This document shows, one piece after another, positions 1-4,291 of a stretch of 5,321 nucleotides of DNA. The stretch covers positions 1-5,321 of the forward strand of contig CAMLJW010000377.1 of NCBI GenBank assembly GCA_946480485.1. Reading direction: 5' to 3'. Position 1 is the stretch's first letter. Each line of letters opens with the position of its first letter. The translations under genes and the position numbers were made by a program. This DNA comes from an uncultured Streptomyces sp. (lineage in GTDB: Bacteria; Actinomycetota; Actinomycetes; Streptomycetales; Streptomycetaceae). The notes under the pieces were generated by a model. The model did no database searches and was not told the origin of the DNA. It saw only the letters and a list, made by a program, of their open reading frames with translations.

Positions 1-511
1 CCGGGGAGGCGATGACCATGAACAGGTACTCGTTCCCGGGCTTCACGCCCAGTCCGACCTCGGTCGCGATCATGAACGGGCGCAGATAGAGCGACTCCTC
101 CCCGCCGTGCGCCGGCACCCACGCCTTGTCCTGCTGGACGAGCAGGTCGCATGCCTCGATGAACGTCTCGACGGGCAGCTCCGGCATCGCGAGGCGGCGG
201 GAGGACGCCTGGAAGCGGCGGGCGTTCGCGTCGGGGCGGAACGTGGCGACCGATCCGTCGGGCCGGCGGTAGGCCTTGAGGCCCTCGAAGATCTCCTGCG
301 CGTAGTGCAGGACGTTGGTCGCCGGGTCGAGGGAGAGCGGCCCGTACGGCACGAGCTGGCCGTCGTGCCAGCCGCGGCCATCGGTCCACCTGATCGTCAC
401 CATGTGGTCGGTGAAGTGGCGGCCGAACCCGGGGTTGGCGAGGATCGCCTCCCGCTCCGCGTCGGAGAGCGGGTGCGCGGAGGGCTTGAGCTCGATGGTG
501 GGCGTCGTCAT
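1..511 (-). CDS. ilvE: Branched-chain amino acid aminotransferase, N-terminal 170 codons (3' end outside window)
   Basis: PLP-dependent fold-type IV transaminase that interconverts leucine, isoleucine and valine with their 2-oxo acids in the cytoplasm, usually with glutamate as amino donor. I translated the minus strand from the ATG at 511-509; the frame stays open to base 1. Visible family signatures are [10 protein letters not shown] (28-37), [15 protein letters not shown] (68-82), which is typical of the BCAT active-site region, [10 protein letters not shown] (91-100) and YLRPFMIAT (142-150). The catalytic PLP lysine, near residue 200 in this family, lies outside the window. The start is supported by GAAGGA at 521-526, nine bases upstream, and by the usual [10 protein letters not shown] opening of Streptomyces homologues (from memory). 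The same frame is open further upstream to an ATG at 643, but that stretch has only about 60% GC at third positions and no ribosome binding site, so I do not extend the gene. It lies downstream of leuB, separated by a terminator. Confidence 0.95.
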   Translation of the reverse strand, partial: MTTPTIELKPSAHPLSDAEREAILANPGFGRHFTDHMVTIRWTDGRGWHDGQLVPYGPLSLDPATNVLHYAQEIFEGLKAYRRPDGSVATFRPDANARRFQASSRRLAMPELPVETFIEACDLLVQQDKAWVPAHGGEESLYLRPFMIATEVGLGVKPGNEYLFMVIASP

Positions 512-564
512 GAGTGGTTGTCCTTCACCGGTTTGTTTGTGATGGGCCGCGCTCACGCCGACAC

Positions 565-590
565 GGCCATTGGCCAGTGCTAGGACGTCC
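565..590. promoter_or_regulatory. Paired short palindromes upstream of ilvE (candidate operator region)
   Basis: Two small dyads sit close together in the ilvE upstream spacer: GGCCATTGGCC at 565-575 (5-bp arms, one central base) and the perfect palindrome GGACGTCC at 583-590. On the ilvE-sense strand a weak TAGCAC hexamer lies between them at 578-583, but I could not match a convincing -35 element to it. They could form an operator or promoter region 54 to 79 bases before the start codon. Palindromes this short also occur by chance in GC-rich DNA. No specific regulator is claimed. Confidence 0.25.
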
Positions 591-695
591 GAACCTTCTC
601 CCAGCCCGCGGCTGCGCGTTTGATTGTCGCGCGAGCGGAGCATGGCAGAGACCGTGTGATGCGGCCCAGGCTTGATGGTGGCACCCGGCGAGGCA

Positions 696-734
696 TAGGA
701 AAAGCCGCCGGGTGCAAAAGCGACCCGGCGGCTT
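696..734 (-). terminator. Intrinsic terminator of leuB
   Basis: A perfect 12-bp inverted repeat, AAGCCGCCGGGT at 702-713 and ACCCGGCGGCTT at 723-734, encloses a 9-nt loop. On the minus strand the stem begins 15 bases after the leuB stop codon and ends in a short T run (TTTT at 703-700). This is a normal rho-independent arrangement for leuB transcripts. It separates leuB from ilvE, so ilvE probably has its own promoter or depends on read-through. A third arm further downstream can pair with one strand of this stem (see findings). Confidence 0.85.
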
Positions 735-749
735 GAGTACTCCGGCGGG

Positions 750-1790
750 TCAGCCGGATACTCGGGCGGCGAGCGCGTCGCCGATCTCGTCGGTCGTACG
801 GGCCGTGGTGCCGCGCTCCGCGAGGTCGGCGGAGACGGCGTCCTCGATGCGGGCGGCCTCGGACTCATGGCCGAGGTGACGCAGCAGGAGGGCGACGGAC
901 AGCACGGTGGCGCTGGGGTCGGCCTTGCCCTGACCCGCGATGTCGGGCGCCGAGCCGTGCACCGGCTCGAACATCGACGGGAACTCGCCGCTCGGGTTGA
1001 TGTTGCCGGACGCGGCGACGCCGATGCCCCCGGAGACGGCCGCGGCGAGGTCGGTGATGATGTCGCCGAAGAGGTTGTCGGTGACGATCACGTCGAAGCG
1101 CTCGGGCTGCGTGACGAGGTAGATCGTCGCCGCGTCCACGTGCATGTACTCGGTGGTGACCTCGGGGAACTCCTCGGCCACCTTGTTGAAGATGTTCGTC
1201 CACAGATGACCCGCGAAGGTCAGCACGTTGTTCTTGTGGATCAGGGCCAGCTTCTTGCGCGGGCGGGCCTGGGCACGGGCGAACGCGTCCCGGACGACCC
1301 GCTCGACACCGAACGCCGTGTTGACGGACACCTCGGTGGCGACCTCGTGCGGGGTGCCCTTGCGGATCGTGCCGCCGTTGCCGGTGTACGGGCCCTCGGT
1401 GCCTTCACGGACCACGACGAAGTCAATCTCGGGCGCTCCCGCGAGCGGGGTGGCGACACCCGCCAAGAGCTTCGACGGACGCAGGTTGACGTGGTGGTCG
1501 AAGGCGAAGCGGAGCTTCAGCAGGAAGCCGCGCTCCAGGACGCCGGACGGGACCGAAGGATCGCCGATCGCGCCGAGCAGGATCGCGTCGTGCTGCTTGA
1601 GGGCGTCGAGGTCGGCGTCGGTGAGGGTCTCACCGGTGGCGTGGTAACGCCGGGCGCCGAAGTCGAACTCCTTGGTCTCCAGCTTCACATCCTGCGGAAG
1701 GACGGCCAAGAGCACCTTCAGCCCCTGGGCCACGACCTCCTGGCCGATGCCGTCACCGGGGATCACTGCGAGATTGAGGCTGCGAGACAT
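750..1790 (-). CDS. leuB: 3-isopropylmalate dehydrogenase
   Basis: Catalyses NAD-dependent oxidative decarboxylation of (2R,3S)-3-isopropylmalate to 4-methyl-2-oxopentanoate, the third committed step of leucine synthesis, in the cytoplasm. The 346-residue product has the isocitrate/isopropylmalate dehydrogenase fold throughout: PGDGIG (11-16), the substrate loop [13 protein letters not shown] (93-105), VREGTEGPY (127-135), the catalytic lysine in HKNN (K186), YMHVDA (215-220), the metal-binding NLFGDIITD (239-247, D243 and D247) and the cofactor loop [12 protein letters not shown] (275-286). Asp283-Ile284 at the loop end is the NAD-preferring pattern; NADP isocitrate dehydrogenases carry Lys-Tyr there. 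The length fits the short actinobacterial form. The ATG at 1790 follows AAGGTG (1796-1801, 5-nt gap) and GAGGAG (1803-1808, 12-nt gap). The TGA is followed by a strong terminator. A homoisocitrate or tartrate dehydrogenase is possible from fold alone, but the ilvE neighbour favours LeuB. Confidence 0.95.
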   Translation of the reverse strand: MSRSLNLAVIPGDGIGQEVVAQGLKVLLAVLPQDVKLETKEFDFGARRYHATGETLTDADLDALKQHDAILLGAIGDPSVPSGVLERGFLLKLRFAFDHHVNLRPSKLLAGVATPLAGAPEIDFVVVREGTEGPYTGNGGTIRKGTPHEVATEVSVNTAFGVERVVRDAFARAQARPRKKLALIHKNNVLTFAGHLWTNIFNKVAEEFPEVTTEYMHVDAATIYLVTQPERFDVIVTDNLFGDIITDLAAAVSGGIGVAASGNINPSGEFPSMFEPVHGSAPDIAGQGKADPSATVLSVALLLRHLGHESEAARIEDAVSADLAERGTTARTTDEIGDALAARVSG

Positions 1791-1799
1791 GTCCGCACC

Positions 1800-1931
1800 T
1801 TACTCCTCGTCCCAGGAAGTGACACGGACCGTCCGCGATACGGACAGGGGATACGAACAGGGGACACGAACAGCGGGCACGGACACCATCGGGTGGTGCC
1901 GTGTCGGCGCGCCTACCGTCGACGCGCCCAT
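1800..1931 (-). CDS. Possible Val-rich leader peptide before leuB (speculative)
   Basis: An ATG at 1931-1929 opens a 43-codon frame that ends with TAA at 1802-1800, nine bases before the leuB ATG and overlapping the leuB ribosome binding region. The deduced peptide has eight valines, clustered in MVSVPAVRVP (15-24), one leucine and no isoleucine. GC at third positions is about 77%, below the neighbouring genes. There is only a weak GGACGG directly before the ATG. The placement would allow translational coupling or attenuation of leuB, and valine and leucine synthesis share precursors. However, the reading frame runs across 13-bp tandem repeats and may be open by chance. I list it as a weak candidate, not as an established gene. 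Confidence 0.2.
   Translation of the reverse strand: MGASTVGAPTRHHPMVSVPAVRVPCSYPLSVSRTVRVTSWDEE
1837..1888. repeat. Four 13-bp tandem repeats upstream of leuB
   Basis: Four head-to-tail 13-base units run without gaps: GATACGGACAGGG (1837-1849), GATACGAACAGGG (1850-1862), GACACGAACAGCG (1863-1875) and the more diverged GGCACGGACACCA (1876-1888). Units 1 and 2 differ at one base. A related GACACGGACCGTC lies at 1821-1833, three bases from unit 1, and contains the palindrome CGGACCGTCCG (1825-1835). The array sits 47-98 bases before the leuB start, where a promoter or leader is expected. It could be an operator array, leader RNA or a slippage-prone minisatellite. Confidence 0.7.
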
Positions 1932-1952
1932 CCGTCCGGGACAGCTACGCGG

Positions 1953-2008
1953 GGAACGTGAACGACCGCGAGTCGATCACGACGTTCCACTGGACGAGGG
2001 CTCAGTGG
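1953..2008. terminator. Overlapping hairpins just after the small gene (weak terminator candidate)
   Basis: Two perfect inverted repeats overlap here. GGAACGT (1953-1959) pairs with ACGTTCC (1982-1988). CCACTG (1987-1992) pairs with CAGTGG (2003-2008), which straddles the small gene's stop codon at 2002-2004. The two share bases 1987-1988, so they may be alternative folds. There is no T run on either side, so termination is uncertain. GC-rich actinomycete terminators often lack a T run, and the site is where a minus-strand terminator would be expected. Confidence 0.35.
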
Positions 2009-2130
2009 CCTGTCGCGCCGCCGTTGTCCCTGCGGTCGAGGGCGCGCTGGAGCGCCGCTGCGGCGTTCCTGCGGTCGGATTCGCTCGTACGGGACACACG
2101 ACGGACTCGGCGGATTGTCGTCTCGGCCAT
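2002..2130 (-). CDS. Small basic protein of 42 residues, function unknown
   Basis: An ATG at 2130-2128 opens a 42-codon frame ending in TGA at 2004-2002. It follows a strong ribosome binding site, AAAAGGAG (2141-2148), with a 10-nt gap. GC at third positions is about 80%. The peptide has an Arg-rich N-terminus (TIRRVRRVSR, 5-14), a probable short helix with alternating Ala and Arg (about 18-34, containing NAAAALQRALDRR) and a glycine-rich tail DNGGATGH. There is no signal peptide, membrane segment, cysteine or metal motif. I recall similar small proteins between the proline genes and leuB in other Streptomyces, but this needs a search. The charge pattern would suit binding to nucleic acid or an acidic partner; this is inference only. 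It lies 211 nt upstream of leuB on the same strand and may be transcribed separately. Confidence 0.75.
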   Translation of the reverse strand: MAETTIRRVRRVSRTSESDRRNAAAALQRALDRRDNGGATGH

Positions 2131-2140
2131 GGGGAATCGA

Positions 2141-2148
2141 CTCCTTTT
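2141..2148 (-). promoter_or_regulatory. Ribosome binding site of the 42-residue small gene
   Basis: Read on the minus strand the site is AAAAGGAG, ten bases before the ATG at 2130. It is one of the clearest ribosome binding sites in the window, and it is the main evidence that this short frame is translated. Confidence 0.75.
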
Positions 2149-2193
2149 GACAGCAGGGAGTGCGGAAAGGGTTACGAGACGCCGGATGGGCGG

Positions 2194-2261
2194 GGAGCGG
2201 CGCCGCAGGGGTTGCCTGCCTCAGGGCTCCGGCTCACGACCGCCTTCGCTGGGTCGAGCGA
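2194..2261 (-). promoter_or_regulatory. Structured 5' leader of the small gene (two hairpins)
   Basis: If transcription starts near 2272, the small gene has a leader of about 140 nt with two visible stems. TCGCT (2246-2250) pairs with AGCGA (2257-2261) around a 6-nt loop. A longer bipartite stem combines GGAGC/GCTCC (2194-2198 with 2226-2230) and GCAGG/CCTGC (2205-2209 with 2215-2219), separated by a symmetrical 6-by-6 internal loop. I do not recognise a known riboswitch class. It could be a cis-acting regulatory element or incidental GC-rich folding. Confidence 0.35.
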
Positions 2262-2278
2262 GACGTTCGGCTCCTACA

Positions 2279-2307
2279 AAGCTAAGCGAGGACCGGGCGC
2301 CTGTCTC
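2279..2307 (-). promoter_or_regulatory. Candidate housekeeping promoter for the small gene
   Basis: On the minus strand, GAGACA (2307-2302) lies 17 bases before TAGCTT (2284-2279). These resemble the -35 TTGACA and -10 TAGGAT of the main Streptomyces sigma factor: four of six bases match at -35, and the -10 keeps the TAG...T pattern. The start would be near 2272. The match is modest, and a TAGGAA at 2328-2323 without a good -35 is an alternative. Confidence 0.35.
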
Positions 2308-2345
2308 CACACATACTTGGGCTTCCTACTCTCTGAGACGGAGGC

Positions 2346-2513
2346 TTGGGCGGCACGGCTCTGACCTGGGACGATGACATCCCGGCTCAGAGCGGATCGG
2401 AAGGCGAGCCGCGCGGTGCGCACGACCTGATCGTCGCCGCCACCGCCACCGCCGCCGCTCGGACCCCGCTCACCACAGACGGCAAGGCAGCCTTCGACGA
2501 CCTCCCGGGCGCC
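2346..2513 (+). pseudogene. Remnant of a PIN-domain (VapC-type) toxin, C-terminal part
   Basis: The plus-strand frame starting at the TTG at 2346 encodes, around residues 21-55, EPRGAHDLIVAATATA followed by TPLTTDGKAAFDDLPG. This is the shape of the C-terminal third of PIN-domain ribonucleases: a metal-binding Asp in HDLIVAATA (D27, codon 2424-2426), then the strand and acid of the LTTD segment (D45, codon 2478-2480), then F-x-x-LPG. PIN toxins cleave RNA and are about 130 residues long. Here the N-terminal half with the LDTS-type motif is absent; I found no trace of it in 2131-2345. No stop follows the LPG, and the frame runs through the pruA terminator into the end of pruA. There is no antitoxin gene. 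A TGA at 2334-2336 blocks upstream extension and the TTG has no properly spaced ribosome binding site. I therefore call it a decayed fragment. The boundaries are approximate, and the match comes from remembered family patterns, not from a search. Confidence 0.5.
2358..2393. repeat. Strong dyad in the pruA-small gene spacer
   Basis: GCTCTGA (2358-2364) pairs perfectly with TCAGAGC (2387-2393). After one mismatch the stem continues with CTGGGA (2366-2371) against TCCCGG (2380-2385), including one G-U pair, around an 8-nt loop. There is no T run on either side, so it is not an evident intrinsic terminator. It lies inside the PIN-like remnant and upstream of the candidate small-gene promoter. It could be an operator, a secondary terminator or chance. 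Confidence 0.5.
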
Positions 2514-2557
2514 GACGCGTCGACCCGCCGGAGCCCTGGGCCCGTCGCTCCTACAGC

Positions 2558-2593
2558 GCCGCCCCCGCTCCGAAATCCCGGAGCGGGGGCGGC
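2558..2593 (-). terminator. Terminator of the proline-catabolic operon
   Basis: A perfect 15-bp inverted repeat has arms at 2558-2572 (ending CCGCTCCG) and 2579-2593 (starting CGGAGCGG), with a 6-nt loop. It starts 30 bases after the pruA stop codon in the direction of transcription. It lacks a T run, as many streptomycete terminators do, but the stem is very GC-rich and its position is right for the end of the operon. Confidence 0.8.
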
Positions 2594-2623
2594 AGTCGGA
2601 CCGAGGAAACGGTCGGGGAAAAG

Positions 2624-4255
2624 TCAGCCCATGTGCGGGTACGTGTAGTCGGTCGGCGGAACCAGGGTCTCCTTGATGGCGCGGGTCAGGGTCCAGCGCT
2701 GGAGGTTCTGGGGGGCGCCGGCCTTGTCGTTGGTGCCGGAGCTGCGGCCGCCGCCGAAGGGCTGCTGGCCGACGACGGCGCCGGTGGACTTGTCGTTGAT
2801 GTAGAAGTTGCCCGCGGCGTAGCGCAGCTTCTCCGCCGTGTAGGCGGCGGCCGCGCGGTCGTTCGCGATGACCGCGCCTGTCAGCGCGTAGTCGGACACC
2901 GACTCCATCTGGGTCAGCATCTCCTCGTACTTCTCGTCGTCGTAGACGTGCACGGCGAGGAACGGACCGAAGTACTCCGTCGTGAAGACCTCGTTGGCCG
3001 GGTCGGAGCACTCGACCACGGTCGGGCGGACGAAGTAGCCGACGGAGTCGTCGTACGTGCCGCCCGCGACGATCGTGCAGCTCGGGTCCTCGGCGGCACG
3101 GTCGATGGCGGCCTTGTTCTTGGCGAAGGCGCGCTCGTCGATGACGGCGCCGATGAAGTTCGACAGATCGGTGACGTCACCCATGGCGATGGAGTCGACC
3201 TCGGCCGCGAACTCCTCCTTGAGGCCGGAGTTCCAGAGGGAGGCCGGGACGTACGCGCGGGAGGTCGCTGAGCACTTCTGGCCCTGGTACTCGAAGGCAC
3301 CGCGGGTCAGCGCGGTCTTGAGGACCGCGCGGTCGGCGCTCGGGTGCGCCACCAGGAAGTCCTTGCCGCCGGTCTCGCCGACCAGGCGCGGGTAGGTGCG
3401 GTACTTCTCGATGTTCTGACCGACCGTCTTCCACAGGTACTGGAACGTCTTGGTCGAGCCGGTGAAGTGGATGCCCGCGAGGTCGCGGTGGTTCAGGGCG
3501 ATCTCGGAGACGGCCAGACCGTCACCCGTCACCAGGTTGATGACGCCCTTGGGCAGGCCCGCCTCCTCCAACAGCCCCATGAGCAGTACGGCGGCGTGGG
3601 TCTGCGTCGGAGACGGCTTCCACACGACGACGTTGCCCATGAGGGCGGGCGCGGTCGGCAGGTTGCCGGCGATCGCCGTGAAGTTGAACGGCGTGATCGC
3701 GTAGACGAAGCCCTCGAGCGGGCGGTGGTCGAGGCGGTTCCAGACGCCGGTCGCGTTGGCCGGCGGCTGCTCGGCGAGCAGGTCACGGGCGTACTTGACG
3801 TTGAAGCGCCAGAAGTCGATCAGCTCGCAGGGGGTGTCGATCTCGGCCTGCTGGGCGGTCTTGGACTGGCCGAGCATGGTGGAGGCGGCCAGCGTCTCGC
3901 GCCACGTCGTGGACAGCAGCTCGGCGGCGCGCAGGATGATCGCGGCGCGGTCGTCGAAGGACATCGCGCGCCAGGCCGGGGCGGCGGCGAGCGCGGCGTC
4001 GACCGCGTCCTGCGCGTCCTGCTCCGTGGCGTTCCCGTACGTACCGAGGCGGGCCTTGTGGTTGTGGGGCTGTACGACGTCGACGCGGTCGCCGCCGCCC
4101 ATCCGCTTCTCGCCGCCGATGGTACAGGGCAGGTCGATGGGGTTCTCGGACAGCTCCCTGAGCTTCGTCTCGAGGCGGGCACGTTCCGGCGAGCCGGGGG
4201 CATAGCCGTGCACCGGCTCGTTGACGGGGGTGGGGACCTGGGTCACAGCATCCAT
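2624..4255 (-). CDS. pruA: L-glutamate gamma-semialdehyde (1-pyrroline-5-carboxylate) dehydrogenase, ALDH4A1 type
   Basis: Oxidises glutamate-5-semialdehyde, formed from P5C, to glutamate with NAD, the second step of proline catabolism, in the cytoplasm. The 543-residue product is a full-length aldehyde dehydrogenase: TPFNFTAI (188-195, oxyanion Asn191), WKPS (212-215), FTGSTKT (264-270), the general base in VGETGGKDF (E294), the catalytic cysteine in YQGQKCSATSR (C328), EYFGPFLAV (427-435) and the P5CDH-specific anchor around INDKSTGAVVGQQPFGG (486-502). The long N-terminal arm (NEPVHGYAPGSPER, 12-25) and the C-terminal YTYPHMG resemble mitochondrial ALDH4A1 more than the dehydrogenase domain of enterobacterial PutA. 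The ATG at 4255 follows AAGGAG (4267-4272, 11-nt gap). The gene begins 36 nt after the proline dehydrogenase stop with no terminator between, so the two form an operon and probably hand over P5C. The names rocA and pruA are both used for this function. Confidence 0.96.
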   Translation of the reverse strand: MDAVTQVPTPVNEPVHGYAPGSPERARLETKLRELSENPIDLPCTIGGEKRMGGGDRVDVVQPHNHKARLGTYGNATEQDAQDAVDAALAAAPAWRAMSFDDRAAIILRAAELLSTTWRETLAASTMLGQSKTAQQAEIDTPCELIDFWRFNVKYARDLLAEQPPANATGVWNRLDHRPLEGFVYAITPFNFTAIAGNLPTAPALMGNVVVWKPSPTQTHAAVLLMGLLEEAGLPKGVINLVTGDGLAVSEIALNHRDLAGIHFTGSTKTFQYLWKTVGQNIEKYRTYPRLVGETGGKDFLVAHPSADRAVLKTALTRGAFEYQGQKCSATSRAYVPASLWNSGLKEEFAAEVDSIAMGDVTDLSNFIGAVIDERAFAKNKAAIDRAAEDPSCTIVAGGTYDDSVGYFVRPTVVECSDPANEVFTTEYFGPFLAVHVYDDEKYEEMLTQMESVSDYALTGAVIANDRAAAAYTAEKLRYAAGNFYINDKSTGAVVGQQPFGGGRSSGTNDKAGAPQNLQRWTLTRAIKETLVPPTDYTYPHMG

Positions 4256-4291
4256 GTTTTCCGTAACTCCTTGGTGAGCGGTGGTTCGGAC

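Larger units (their letters stand above)
2131..2557. other. Intergenic stretch without an intact gene
   Basis: Between the small gene's start and the pruA terminator, the only coding-like signal is the plus-strand PIN remnant. Other long frames here are interrupted or are high-GC open frames without ribosome binding sites. The stretch also holds the structured leader, the candidate promoter, the dyad at 2358-2393 and a direct repeat CTTGGGC (2316-2322 and 2345-2351). I see no tRNA, insertion sequence ends or CRISPR-like repeats. Confidence 0.6.

Noticed and set aside
641..643. In-frame upstream ATG that would add 44 residues to ilvE
   Set aside because: No ribosome binding site precedes it. 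Third-position GC of the extension is only about 60%, and homologues start at [10 protein letters not shown].
867..1961. Long plus-strand open frame opposite leuB
   Set aside because: It is the antisense shadow of a clear leuB gene: high-GC codon bias leaves opposite frames open, and its Arg/Val/Gly-rich translation resembles no family.
1914..1989. Short minus-strand GTG frame between the small gene and leuB
   Set aside because: About 25 codons with no ribosome binding site, overlapping inverted repeats; I see no coding evidence.
2147..2175. Plus-strand TTGACA as a promoter
   Set aside because: It coincides with the complement of the small gene's ribosome binding site, has no good -10 element at 17-19 bases, and leads to no intact plus-strand gene.
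1672..2377. Plus-strand open frames across the leuB-small gene region
   Set aside because: No ribosome binding site, overlap with leuB and the small gene on the opposite strand, and low-complexity translations without motifs.
2131..2400. Known riboswitch (SAM, glycine, cyclic-di-AMP, TPP) in the spacer
   Set aside because: I looked for their core motifs and none fits; only generic hairpins are visible.
2274..3011. Minus-strand open frame overlapping the end of pruA
   Set aside because: It overlaps the well-supported pruA in another frame and runs through its terminator, with an Arg-rich translation typical of shadow frames.
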